In this document: positions 35,189-44,214 of the stretch, one piece after another
Layout of the letters: each line of letters opens with the position of its first letter
Numbering within the stretch: the first letter of the stretch is position 1
Assembly: GCA_035352635.1 (NCBI GenBank)
Contig: DAOPYA010000002.1
Coordinates: 26,156 to 90,155, forward strand
DNA length: 64,000 nt
Source of the DNA: Rifleibacterium sp035352635
GTDB lineage: Bacteria > Muiribacteriota > Ozemobacteria > Ozemobacterales > Ozemobacteraceae
Reading direction: 5' to 3'
Program-made: the position numbers and the translations under genes
Notes under the pieces: generated by a model
The model's database searches: none
The model's input: only the letters and a program-made list of their open reading frames with translations
What the model was told of the DNA's origin: nothing

Positions 35189-38168
35189 AAGTTTTTACCG
35201 GCAGAGATTTTCCCTTGATGGCAATTTCGCCATAAAAGCGGCTCGCAAAAGAATGCCCCGCTTGTTTCATTGTTTCTTCATCTATGAGAATATGACTTTC
35301 AGAGCCAAAGTGCGAAGCGGCTTCGAGTCGCGCCGCCAGATTGACCCGGTCGCCGATCACCGTATAGTCGAGACGACTTTGGTATGAGCCGATGCGGCCA
35401 GAAATGACTTCGCCGCTCGAGATGCCTATGCCCAGCCTGATACCCGGCAACTGGTTTTCAATAAGTGCACGGTTAAGAGTGCCCAGGCTGGAAATTATGT
35501 TGCCTGCGGCCATACAGGCGCAACTGGCGGCCGTATTGCCGCCTGCGGCCGGTTCAGCAAAAACGGCCATTATCGCGTCGCCAATGTATTTGTCAATTTG
35601 GCCGCCTGTGCCTTTCAGGCATTCTTCAGCACATGAAAAATACTGGTTCAGCAGTCGAAAAAGTTCTTCAGGGGTCAGGATCGTGTTAAGCCGGCTGAAA
35701 TCGCAGATGTGGATAAAAACGATGCTGCGCTTAACCTTCTGTGGGGCAATGTCGATGTGCTCGCGACTCTCTGAAACGATTATTTCAGCGGCTTCTCGAG
35801 AAATAAACCTTTCAAGCTGCTCTCTTTCCCTGATTTGCTCATTCATGTTGTTGAATTCTGAGGTCAGATGAGACAATTCGTTTTTAAAACTGTTTTTGAT
35901 CTGAACCGGGGTTCCCGCGCCAGTAAGCTTTGCTGCGCTCAGCAATGTTTCGATTGGTGGCGTGAATAATCCGGTTAGAATACTGACCAGAATGCTGAGC
36001 AACATCAATATGTAAAAAAGGATTCCGGTGATTATTGCCAAAGTCAGGGATTCGTAACTGCCAAGTTTGCTCATGCGGCATTCAGCTATGGCGATCAACG
36101 GGTAACCTGCCATCTTTCTGGCTGCTGTGACAATTGGTGTTCCATCGGCTTCGACGCTGAAAGTTTCGCGTTCTGCTTTTCCAAGAGCCAGTCGGTGGGC
36201 CATTTCAATGGTTCTCTGACCGGCAGGTCGAGTTGCTGGCCATATCTTGTTCATGTCGGGGGTGGTGCACCTCAGATCAAAGCAACTGATGACGGTGGTT
36301 TCAATAAGCCCTTCTTCTGTCTTCTGTCTGAAGAAGGCAGGCTGTCTTGCCATTTCGTCGATGATCAGGTGTGCCAGTTCGCGAATATCCTGAATTAACA
36401 ACAGAACTGCGCCATGCCTGCCCGTTGCTGATTGTTGAGGCAACATTTTGTAGTTCATCATCCGGAAATTGCCGAAATCCTGTTTTGAGGTTTGTGAGGT
36501 TCCTTCATAGCTGCAGAAATTATCGACATCAATCGGCGGAAATATTTCGGCCATGGCCAGCAGTTTTTTGCCTCTTGAATCAGCCTGCAGGTTTTTTAGA
36601 AAAGAATCCTGCAACAGCCGCATATATTGAAAAAACCTGATAATCGAAGCATAGACGAATTCGCGTGTAATTTGCAGTTTCTTTTCGAGCTTGATTACAT
36701 AAATCTTTTCGTAATCGAGGCTTTCGATCAGCATGCCGTCGTTGCGCAGCAGGCCAATTCCAGAGAATGTTTTATCCAGGCCTGTTTGGAGCATGTGCTG
36801 CAACTCAGATTTGCTTGATGAGCAGGCGACTTCCCGCATTTTGTTGATAAAAGCCTGAAAGCCTGAATAATGCGCCTGGTCTCCAGACCTGACCGCCAGT
36901 TCCAGTTGCTTGAGATGATTCTTCAGCTGCATTCCCACCTGTTGCTGGCGGCGCAAAAAGTCACGTTTTATGTGCCGGTGCATGTAAAAGACAAAGGTGG
37001 TGGTTGGCAGGATTGTTGCCAGCAGCACAGAAAGAAACAGTCTGGTGCGTATATTTACATGCATATTGCCCTGTTGATGAAAATTTCTGGTCAACAGCAA
37101 TGTCAGGCAAAGAAACAAAAAGATGACGAAGCCGGGCCGCACCGGGTATTCCTGATTCACAAAGGTTTGATGTGGTGCTGTGATTTCGAAGTGTGGGTAA
37201 ATTGCCGGCCGATAGGTCATGATGCCCCGTTGATGCAGCGATTTAAGAATATCGCGGTTTTTGAACGACCCAGTGGTCAAAAGGGCAAAATCGACTGGGC
37301 CATAGAGTTTTAGCGTGCCGTCGATGTCTTCATGAATGAATGGAAAAGGGTTGGCTGGCAGCATTTTGAGTCTGAAAGTGAAGTCTGAGTCTGCCAGTTG
37401 TCGGGTGGCCAGAGAAAAACTGTGGGCCAGCATGTTTTCTGCTTCGCGAAAAATTGCGAGATAACTGAATATGGTTTTGCCATCGGCAGACTTCACAAGT
37501 CTTCTTGCCGAAAAAATACGATTTCCGCCAGCCATATCGCTGAAGCCGATGCTAAAATCATCGTCAGCATTCAATGGATCAAAATAACTTCCAAAAACGG
37601 CTGTAGCAATACTTCTGAAAATTCTGCGGCTGGCGACGCTCATGGGTTTTGGGCTGCCGGTGGCCACATTGCGATATTCTTTCATGAGCTCGCGGGCGGC
37701 ACGCAACCCTGGTCTGGGGTAATCAGGAACCCGAACCGGATCCATGAAGATTCTGGTGCTTTGCAGATCGGATTCGCAGGTTATCAGTAACAGCAGATCG
37801 TGGTTCATTTGTCGGCTGAAGAGGCGTTGCAGTCTTCCGGCTACCTCGCTAACTCCATCTCGGGTTGCGAAGAGTGGCGCGTTTCTCTCTGGCAGGCCAG
37901 CGTGGTTTTCGCAGCGGGCGATCTGATCGGTAAAATAATTCAGGGGGTTGCAGGCTCTTTGAAGGTTGTCAAAGGTTTCTAGCAGATTGTCGGTGACACT
38001 GGCTTTAGCTGCTTCGCGGTTTTGCTGTTCAGAATAGTTCAGCAGGCAGAAGACGGCGGCGGCCGGCAACAACACAGCGAGCGCCCAGAAACGCAAGATA
38101 TGCTCAAGAGTGATTGGTTTTGGGCGTATTTGACGCAGGGCCTTTGCGGATGCAGTTGTTTGCGTCAT
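35172..38168 (-). CDS. Receptor cyclase subunit, substrate-binding (C2-like) half of pair 2
   Basis: About 998 residues. The ATG at 38168 with AAGGG just upstream is preferred to the GTG at 38180. Architecture matches the other three receptor cyclases: helices near 28-46, 347-361, 376-395 and 706-732, two external regions, HAMP, cyclase domain (about 808-990). The first metal Asp is His820 (VFIHICDF where FSDIRNF is usual); the second, D864, is kept. K860, D934 (DYTVIGD), N943 and R947 (VNLAARLE) are all present. Loss of the first metal ligand should cripple a homodimer, while the partner at 32216 has both metals but no Asn/Arg. Gene order in this pair (C2-like first) is the reverse of pair 1. 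Confidence 0.85.
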   Translation of the reverse strand: MTQTTASAKALRQIRPKPITLEHILRFWALAVLLPAAAVFCLLNYSEQQNREAAKASVTDNLLETFDNLQRACNPLNYFTDQIARCENHAGLPERNAPLFATRDGVSEVAGRLQRLFSRQMNHDLLLLITCESDLQSTRIFMDPVRVPDYPRPGLRAARELMKEYRNVATGSPKPMSVASRRIFRSIATAVFGSYFDPLNADDDFSIGFSDMAGGNRIFSARRLVKSADGKTIFSYLAIFREAENMLAHSFSLATRQLADSDFTFRLKMLPANPFPFIHEDIDGTLKLYGPVDFALLTTGSFKNRDILKSLHQRGIMTYRPAIYPHFEITAPHQTFVNQEYPVRPGFVIFLFLCLTLLLTRNFHQQGNMHVNIRTRLFLSVLLATILPTTTFVFYMHRHIKRDFLRRQQQVGMQLKNHLKQLELAVRSGDQAHYSGFQAFINKMREVACSSSKSELQHMLQTGLDKTFSGIGLLRNDGMLIESLDYEKIYVIKLEKKLQITREFVYASIIRFFQYMRLLQDSFLKNLQADSRGKKLLAMAEIFPPIDVDNFCSYEGTSQTSKQDFGNFRMMNYKMLPQQSATGRHGAVLLLIQDIRELAHLIIDEMARQPAFFRQKTEEGLIETTVISCFDLRCTTPDMNKIWPATRPAGQRTIEMAHRLALGKAERETFSVEADGTPIVTAARKMAGYPLIAIAECRMSKLGSYESLTLAIITGILFYILMLLSILVSILTGLFTPPIETLLSAAKLTGAGTPVQIKNSFKNELSHLTSEFNNMNEQIREREQLERFISREAAEIIVSESREHIDIAPQKVKRSIVFIHICDFSRLNTILTPEELFRLLNQYFSCAEECLKGTGGQIDKYIGDAIMAVFAEPAAGGNTAASCACMAAGNIISSLGTLNRALIENQLPGIRLGIGISSGEVISGRIGSYQSRLDYTVIGDRVNLAARLEAASHFGSESHILIDEETMKQAGHSFASRFYGEIAIKGKSLPVKTYEIII

Positions 38169-38176
38169 GCCGCCCT

Positions 38177-39703
38177 TCACCTGGGCTGCAATGGCAGAAT
38201 GTTAACCTCTGCCGGTTTCTGGCGCTCTGCCGGATTCTGACCCTCAATTTCGAACCGATTGCTGAGCAGCGCCCTGGCAGCATCTGATTTTGCCAGCTGT
38301 TCAGGTTTGAGGTTCTTGTTGTTGACGGCTGAGAAGTCTGCGCCGTTCTTCAGCAGGGCGGCAATAATTGCGATGTTATCGCTTTTGGCAGCGAGATGCA
38401 GGGGGGTGTTGCCGTGTATGTCCTCTTTATTTACATCACAACCATTACTGATCAATATCTCGAACATCATTGAATTTGAATTTTCACTGGCAATGTGGAT
38501 CATGCCCCGCGAAAAGTTGTTTTCGGCAAAAATATCAGCCCCATGGTCGATCAGCTCAACTGCCAGTTCATTTTGCGAGCTTGCCAGAGCGTAATGTAGA
38601 GCGGTGTTGCCTGATTGATCAGCCTGCGAAAGGTTCGGTTTTCTTTTGATGATTTCTTTGGCCAGGGCAGGCTGGCGGAATTCGATAGCGTAAAGCAGGG
38701 CATTTCGACCGTTGGCATCAGCGGCTTCAAGGTCGGCAGCATTTTTCAACAGATAATCAGCGGCTTGCAGTTTCTTGTTGGCGATTGCCAGGCACAAAGC
38801 CGGGGTGCCGGCCTTGCTGGTGATTTTAAGATTGCACTTGTCGTTGTGCAGTCTGGCTAGTTCTTCGGGAGCGTCTGCGTCTATTGCTTTAAATACAGGA
38901 TCTTCGTCGTCAGGAATGGCAATAATCTGGTCTTCAGCAAAAAAAGGCCAGCCATCGACGAGTTTAAATTCATTTATAATTACATGCTGACTGAAATAGG
39001 CGCCCCGGCTGTGAAGATATCTGGTGATTTCAGGGCTTTTGCTGAATGCCAGATCGCCAGGGGTCCAGCCGTAGTTAATTCTGGCATCGGTGTTTGCGCC
39101 ATTTTCACAGAGGAGTATGGCAATTTTTAGGTGCTTTTCGCGGGCGGCATAGTGCAGGGGAGTAAAGCCGGCATAGGCTTCGGCCGATAGATTTGCCCCG
39201 GCTTTGATCGCAGCTTTTGCAACCTCGTAATTGCCGTAGCGGGCAGCATGGTGCAGAATGCTGTAACCGTTGGTAGTGACTGCCAGCAAATCTGCACCGG
39301 CTCTTAACAGCAGGCCAGCGGCTTCGCTGTGCCCATTCTCAAGGGCAAGGTGCAGCGGGGTGGCGTTGCCTTTGTCGCGGGGGCTTGGCGGTTCGCCCCT
39401 GGCCAGCAGTTGTTTGAGAATTTCGTGGCGGTTGAGCTGGGCGATTACGTGCAGAGCCGTTCTGCCCTTGCCATGGTCAATTATGCTCGATATCCGGCCT
39501 TTTTTTTGCCAGGCAAGAAGGTCTTCATCTGACTGGTCTGATATCAGTTGTACAGCGGCATCTGTTTTGGGAGCCCGGCCGGTTGTGCCTGATCCGGATT
39601 TTTTGTCGTTGCTGTCAAAATAGGCGTTCAGGGCGATGATGACGATGAGCAGCAGATAGAAGCCGCAGCCAGGGTCCTGCTTGTTATGACGTTTTCCTGC
39701 CAT
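38177..39703 (-). CDS. Membrane-anchored ankyrin-repeat protein
   Basis: 508 residues. A basic N-terminus and one hydrophobic helix (about 14-29) anchor the protein. A Ser/Gly linker is followed by about ten ankyrin repeats in two blocks ('GRTALHVIAQLNRHEILKQLL', 'GFTPLHYAAREKHLKIAILLC', 'GNTPLHLAAKSDNIAIIAALL' patterns). With a basic N-terminus the repeats are probably on the outer face of the inner membrane. Ankyrin repeats bind proteins. The stop codon overlaps the GTG frame start of the C2-like cyclase, so the product is a candidate partner for the external part of that receptor. GAGGAG lies 7 bases before the ATG. Confidence 0.8.
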   Translation of the reverse strand: MAGKRHNKQDPGCGFYLLLIVIIALNAYFDSNDKKSGSGTTGRAPKTDAAVQLISDQSDEDLLAWQKKGRISSIIDHGKGRTALHVIAQLNRHEILKQLLARGEPPSPRDKGNATPLHLALENGHSEAAGLLLRAGADLLAVTTNGYSILHHAARYGNYEVAKAAIKAGANLSAEAYAGFTPLHYAAREKHLKIAILLCENGANTDARINYGWTPGDLAFSKSPEITRYLHSRGAYFSQHVIINEFKLVDGWPFFAEDQIIAIPDDEDPVFKAIDADAPEELARLHNDKCNLKITSKAGTPALCLAIANKKLQAADYLLKNAADLEAADANGRNALLYAIEFRQPALAKEIIKRKPNLSQADQSGNTALHYALASSQNELAVELIDHGADIFAENNFSRGMIHIASENSNSMMFEILISNGCDVNKEDIHGNTPLHLAAKSDNIAIIAALLKNGADFSAVNNKNLKPEQLAKSDAARALLSNRFEIEGQNPAERQKPAEVNILPLQPR

Positions 39704-39729
39704 GCATCGACTCCTCGTTGAATGTTTTA

Positions 39730-39758
39730 TTGAATTGTATCATAAAGACTGTTAAAAT
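39730..39758 (+). promoter_or_regulatory. Sigma-70 promoter for the HisC-like gene
   Basis: TTGAAT at 39730-39735, a 17-base spacer, then TAAAAT at 39753-39758, 35 bases before the ATG at 39794. Confidence 0.6.
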
Positions 39759-39793
39759 GCCCTTAAAAATGCCTGTCAGGAAAGGAATCTGCC

Positions 39794-40864
39794 ATGAATC
39801 TTTTTAGAACCGATTTGCTTAAGGCCGGCCCGCCTGCTGATATTTCGGTACCCCGTAAGAAAAACATGATGTGCCTCAACGAGAGTGTGCTCGACCCCTA
39901 CCAGGCTATCGATGAAGCTTTTCATCAGACGATGCAGCATATCACCCTGAATCGCTATTTCAGCGGCGTAACCAATGAACTGAAACAGTCTCTGGTCGAA
40001 TACGTCGGCCATGGCCTTGCCGGCGACAATCTTCTCTGGGGAAACGGCGCCGACGACATGCTCTACGCGGCTTTTCTGGCTGTGCGCGAGAATGACGCTG
40101 CGTTTGCCCTTTCCCTGGCGCCATCGTATTTTGACTACTCGACCTATGCGCAGGCCGTTGGGCTGGGCATCAAATTTATGGATTTTCGACCCGATTTCTC
40201 GTTTGACGAACGTGAGTATGTCAAAATTCTCAACTCTGATAACTGCCGGCTGGGCATTCTCTGTAATCCGAATAATCCGACCGGGCACCTGATCAGTGAT
40301 GAACAGATTCTTTACGTGCTCAATAATACGCAAAAGCTCGTACTGCTCGACGAGACATATTTTGAGTTCAGCGGTATCACCTGGGCCAGCCGCATCAAAG
40401 ATTTCAGTCATCTTTTGATCGTCAGATCCTTTTCGAAATCTTTTTCGGCGGCCGGTCTGCGGTTTGGTTATGTTCTCAGCCAGCCGCAGAATATTACCGA
40501 ATTGCGCAAGGTGCAGACGATTTTCAACACCAGTATCATGGTGCAGGCCTTCGTCATGACCATGCTGATGAACCGCGAGCTGTTTTTGCGTCATACCCGG
40601 GCGGCAGTGGCCCTGAAGCACGAATTGTTCAAGCAAATGCAGGAAATCGACGGCCTGAAGGTTTACCCGACCCATACCAATTTTGTTACTTTCAGCGCCG
40701 GTGCGCGGTCGGCGGCGCTTTTTGAGCACCTCAAAAATAACGAGATCGCCATTCGTGATGTCGGTGCGCACCCCTTGCTGAAAAATTGCCTGCGCGTCAG
40801 TGTTGGCAGTCTCGAACAGAACTGCTTTTTCATTGACCAGGTCAGGGCGTTTCTCGCCGGTTGA
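39794..40864 (+). CDS. hisC: HisC-like PLP-dependent aminotransferase
   Basis: 356 residues of fold-type I aminotransferase, closest in pattern to histidinol-phosphate aminotransferase: 'NGADDMLYAAF', 'CNPNNPTGHLIS', 'LLDETYFEF', and the PLP-binding Lys in 'RSFSKSFSAAGLRFGY'. The reaction transfers an amino group between glutamate and imidazole-acetol phosphate in histidine synthesis; related enzymes use aromatic amino acids or make cobalamin precursors, so the substrate is likely but not certain. It has its own promoter and AGGAAAGGA site, no other his genes nearby, and is followed by a strong terminator. Confidence 0.8.
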   Translation: MNLFRTDLLKAGPPADISVPRKKNMMCLNESVLDPYQAIDEAFHQTMQHITLNRYFSGVTNELKQSLVEYVGHGLAGDNLLWGNGADDMLYAAFLAVRENDAAFALSLAPSYFDYSTYAQAVGLGIKFMDFRPDFSFDEREYVKILNSDNCRLGILCNPNNPTGHLISDEQILYVLNNTQKLVLLDETYFEFSGITWASRIKDFSHLLIVRSFSKSFSAAGLRFGYVLSQPQNITELRKVQTIFNTSIMVQAFVMTMLMNRELFLRHTRAAVALKHELFKQMQEIDGLKVYPTHTNFVTFSAGARSAALFEHLKNNEIAIRDVGAHPLLKNCLRVSVGSLEQNCFFIDQVRAFLAG

Positions 40865-40872
40865 ACTTATAG

Positions 40873-40913
40873 ATAAAACCGGGGTTTCTGTTGTTCAGAA
40901 ACCCCGGTTTTAT
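40873..40913. terminator. Strong bidirectional terminator
   Basis: An 18-bp perfect stem (40873-40890 with 40896-40913) and a TTGTT loop, AT-rich at its base and GC-rich near the loop. It lies between the converging hisC-like and pyruvate kinase genes and can serve both. Confidence 0.92.
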
Positions 40914-40972
40914 ATTGGCCCTCGATCACGAAAGCAATAATTCAGCTTTCATGAGACTTGAACGTTTTGTTG

Positions 40973-42559
40973 TTAATATCGATGCGGGCACTGGGCGACT
41001 GGTCGGGTCAGCAGATCCAGGGGAGTGCCACCTGACTTCAGCTGATGGTTATGGCTCGATTTTTCCTGGCCGAGGCTGAAGGCTTTGGCTTCAGAGGTCT
41101 CGTCTTCGCGGCGACGGCGCTGGCTGTGCCCGGCATGCCCGACTGTTTCAACCTTGATCATGTTAGTGCCTCCGCTGCGGCCAACCGGTATGCCGGCAAT
41201 CAAAATGATGGTGTCGCCGTCACTGATAATGCCTGTTGCCAGACTGAGCCGCACCGACTCGCGATAGAGTTCCTCGATGCTTTTAAAGTGACTGCCCAGT
41301 ATCGGGATAATACCCCAGTTGATGCTGAGCTGGTTATAAAGCCGCTGGTTTGAAACCACCGCAATGATCGGAATGCTTGGGCGCAGTTTTGACAAAGCCT
41401 GAGCAGTGCGACCGGTTTCGGTGACGGTTATGATCGCGGTGGCATGCAGATTGTAGGCCGTGGCGATCGCCGCGTTGGTTACGGCGCTGGTGCGGTCAGA
41501 AAACTCTTCACTGGCGGCAAAATTGTTATAAATGCGCTTATAGTCGATGGCATCCTCAGTATTGCGCGAAACCCTGTCCATGAGCTTTACGCACTCGACC
41601 GGGTATTTGCCGATCGAGGTTTCACCTGACAGCATGATTGCCGAGGTGAAATCATAAACCGCATTGGCCACATCAGAAACTTCGGCCCGGGTCGGCCGTG
41701 GTGATTCAATCATGGTGTGCAGCATCTGAGTGGCCGTAATAACCGGTTTCCCAGCCATGTAACAGCGTCTGATAATTTCTTTTTGAACGATCGGAACTTC
41801 TTCGGGAAGCAGTTCAACGCCGAGATCGCCACGGGCAACCATGATGCCGTCGGCTACTTCGAGAATGTCATTGAAGTTTTTCAGGCCGGCATGGTTTTCG
41901 ATTTTGGCTATTACCTTGATGTCAGGCTTGCCTTCAACGTCGAGAATGGCTCTGACTCTTCTGATTGTGTCTTCTGATTCGCTGAACGAGACGGCAATGA
42001 AATCGAAATCATTGCGGGCAGCAAAAATGATGTCGTCACGATCTTTGGGGGTCGGATTGCTCATGTTCAGCTGCAATTTTGGAACATTTACGCCTCTTCG
42101 CGACTTGATGCTGCCGCTGTTGACGATCTTGCAGATAATATGGCGGTCATCGGGGATGCCCTCGACGGTCAGTTGAATCAGCCCGTCATCGAGCAGAATA
42201 GTTGACCCGGTTTCGATCATTGAGGGCAGGCGATCAAACGAGATGCTCAAAAGTTCAGCATTGCCGGTGACCGTATCAGTGGTCAAAGTAATCTGTTTGC
42301 CGGCTTCAAGGTGAATCCGGTCGCCTTCGATGAGGCCGGTTCTGATTTCGGGGCCTTTGGTGTCGAGCATCAGGGCCACCGGCATTTTCATCTCTTCACG
42401 CAATTTTTTAACCGTGGCAACCCGCCCGCCATGCTCTTCGTAATCGCCGTGCGAAAAATTCAGGCGGGCAACATTCATGCCGGCCTCGATTAATTCGCGC
42501 AAAACGCTTTCTTCTTCTGCTGAGGGGCCAAGGGTGACCAGAATTTTAGTTTTTCTCAT
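40973..42559 (-). CDS. pyk: Pyruvate kinase with C-terminal extension
   Basis: Makes pyruvate and ATP from phosphoenolpyruvate and ADP in glycolysis. The whole family pattern is present: 'TLGPSAEEESVL', 'GMNVARLNFSHGD', 'LDTKGPEIRTG', 'MVARGDLGVELLPEEVP', 'ATQMLHTMIESPRPTRAEVSDVANAVYD' and 'LSGETSIGKYPVE', then the allosteric C domain ending 'NMIKVETV' near residue 473. The usual enzyme stops there; this frame runs on for 55 more residues (474-528) that are basic, Ser/His/Gln-rich and unlike a folded domain. Whether the tail is real or follows loss of an earlier stop cannot be told here. Confidence 0.93.
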   Translation of the reverse strand: MRKTKILVTLGPSAEEESVLRELIEAGMNVARLNFSHGDYEEHGGRVATVKKLREEMKMPVALMLDTKGPEIRTGLIEGDRIHLEAGKQITLTTDTVTGNAELLSISFDRLPSMIETGSTILLDDGLIQLTVEGIPDDRHIICKIVNSGSIKSRRGVNVPKLQLNMSNPTPKDRDDIIFAARNDFDFIAVSFSESEDTIRRVRAILDVEGKPDIKVIAKIENHAGLKNFNDILEVADGIMVARGDLGVELLPEEVPIVQKEIIRRCYMAGKPVITATQMLHTMIESPRPTRAEVSDVANAVYDFTSAIMLSGETSIGKYPVECVKLMDRVSRNTEDAIDYKRIYNNFAASEEFSDRTSAVTNAAIATAYNLHATAIITVTETGRTAQALSKLRPSIPIIAVVSNQRLYNQLSINWGIIPILGSHFKSIEELYRESVRLSLATGIISDGDTIILIAGIPVGRSGGTNMIKVETVGHAGHSQRRRREDETSEAKAFSLGQEKSSHNHQLKSGGTPLDLLTRPVAQCPHRY

Positions 42560-42883
42560 GATGTGGTTATTTCTGCTTCCTTTCGCTGCCTAAAAAGTGT
42601 GCATTTATTTTTGAATGACTGGTGATATGCAAAATGTATGCCAAGTTGATTGTTCATAAATTGAGCAGACAATATCCATCGGCTAATCTTAATGGTAAGT
42701 TTAATGCTGTCTGCAGATTCCAGATGGCAGGCTTCGTTAAGCGTTTGACTTGGTGATTCAAGCCTTTCTGCTGCCTGAATGCTGCGGCTTGAACTGATCG
42801 AGAAATCTTTAAGAATGTCTGTAGTTGAAGCATACGATGAGTGGGGTTGCCGGTGGTCTGCCAAGCCTATGATTCAGCGCCGT
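42560..42883. other. Intergenic region without a convincing gene
   Basis: 324 bases between the tonB stop and the pyruvate kinase start. A 102-residue frame on the minus strand begins with TTG, has no ribosome binding site and no family resemblance, and overlaps the pyk start. The pyruvate kinase promoter is probably here, but no clean -35/-10 pair stands out. Confidence 0.5.
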
Positions 42884-43789
42884 TTACCTGATTGAATAAT
42901 TTATGGTCATGTTGATGCGTGACCTGGTGTTCCAGTCGGGCGGAGGTTGAGGAAACTTCTGGCCGAGGAGCAACTTCAGCGTGGCCTGCTGTAATTCTGG
43001 GGCGACGGTGTCTTGCGCGGTGGCATCAGTAGCTTTGCCTTCAGAATTTATAGAAAAAGAAACCAGCACTTTGCCGTGTAGCCCACGTTTGCGGGCGTCG
43101 GTGGGATACCGCTTGTTTTTTTCAATTATTCGATAGATCTTCTGCAGATATGAACTGAAGTCTTTTTGGGGTAAAACCGGTGTTGCCGCTGCCAGCTCGC
43201 CGGGCTCGGTTATTGCATTGACCTTGGGTTGCCCGGTGGCGCTGCTTTCGCTTTTGACAATGGTCGGTCTGGCAACAGGGATTTGGGTTACAGAGTGCGT
43301 CTGCTGGTTTTCTGGGATTTCTTTAAAGACTATGGTGGTCTTTTTGAGCGGCGGCCGGTCTGGCTTAACTTTTGCCTTAATTTTTGGGGGGGCTGGTGGT
43401 TTTGAGGTTTCGGGTTTTAAAATTTTCGTGGCCGGCTTAGATGGTTCGGTCTTAAGGGCTTCTGGGGGCGCCTCAGGCTTTATGGCCGGCAGTTCTGATA
43501 TGGGCAAAAGTGGCTTTTCGGTAATTGGTTCAGATATCTGGGGCTTGTTTGTCGGTGACTCAGGCTCAAAGATGAGTGGCTTTTCGGTTATTGTTACAGG
43601 CGCCAGGGGTTTGGCAGGTGGTGGTGTGGGGTTGATATTGATTGCCATAATCTTTGGTTGGGTGCGCCGATCGTAAGAGATGCAGACCTGCCAGAGAAAA
43701 TGGGCGAGAAGCATTTGCAACAGCAGACTGCCGGCTATGCTTGCTGCCCATAATGTGTATTTGTTCAGCTGCACGGCGGCATGCATCAT
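42884..43789 (-). CDS. tonB: TonB energy transducer
   Basis: 301 residues in classic TonB order: one N-terminal membrane helix (about 12-33), a long Pro/Lys/Glu-rich periplasmic spacer (about 50-200) with repeats such as 'ITEKPL', and a C-terminal domain (about 215-300) with 'YLQKIYRIIEKNKRYPTDARKRGLHGKVLVSFSINSEG'. TonB passes proton-motive force energy from ExbB/ExbD to outer-membrane receptors. It overlaps exbD by four bases and is last in the receptor-ExbB-ExbD-TonB cluster. Confidence 0.92.
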   Translation of the reverse strand: MMHAAVQLNKYTLWAASIAGSLLLQMLLAHFLWQVCISYDRRTQPKIMAININPTPPPAKPLAPVTITEKPLIFEPESPTNKPQISEPITEKPLLPISELPAIKPEAPPEALKTEPSKPATKILKPETSKPPAPPKIKAKVKPDRPPLKKTTIVFKEIPENQQTHSVTQIPVARPTIVKSESSATGQPKVNAITEPGELAAATPVLPQKDFSSYLQKIYRIIEKNKRYPTDARKRGLHGKVLVSFSINSEGKATDATAQDTVAPELQQATLKLLLGQKFPQPPPDWNTRSRINMTINYSIR

Positions 43790-44214
43790 TGGTCTGTGCC
43801 TGATGAAGGGTCATTTTTTTGTGGTATCCCGCCAAACGATACATTGCTGATGCCGGCCAGGCGTAATCGATCAAGCAGTTCGATGGCTGTCCCAACCGGA
43901 GCTTGCCGGTTTGCCAGAATCAGAAAGATACTGTCTGTGGCAATGCCTTTGAGCTTTTCGCTGAGAGCGATCTCCCAGTCGGGGGGCAGGATAGTTTTGT
44001 TAAAAGATATCTGCCCGGTTGCAGAAATCTCAATCTGGAGAGGCATTTCTGAAAGAGTCTGGGTCTCTGATTTCAGTTGTGGCAGATTAAGCGGAACCTG
44101 AGTAACAAAGCTCTGGGTGAGAATATAAAAAATGAGCAGGGTAAAAATAATGTCTGAGCAGGTGGTCAGATCAATTGCAAAGCTTTCGCGGGTATTTTTC
44201 CGGCTAAGACGCAT
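43786..44214 (-). CDS. exbD: ExbD/TolR-family proton channel subunit
   Basis: 142 residues with the single N-terminal membrane helix and its essential Asp in 'IDLTTCSDIIFTLLIFYIL', then a small periplasmic domain. With ExbB it forms the proton-driven motor for TonB. It overlaps exbB by 11 bases and tonB by four. Confidence 0.88.
   Translation of the reverse strand: MRLSRKNTRESFAIDLTTCSDIIFTLLIFYILTQSFVTQVPLNLPQLKSETQTLSEMPLQIEISATGQISFNKTILPPDWEIALSEKLKGIATDSIFLILANRQAPVGTAIELLDRLRLAGISNVSFGGIPQKNDPSSGTDQ

Noticed and set aside
42556..42864. A 102-residue minus-strand frame between tonB and pyk
   Set aside because: It starts with TTG, has no ribosome binding site, overlaps the pyk start and has an unremarkable composition; treated as noncoding.
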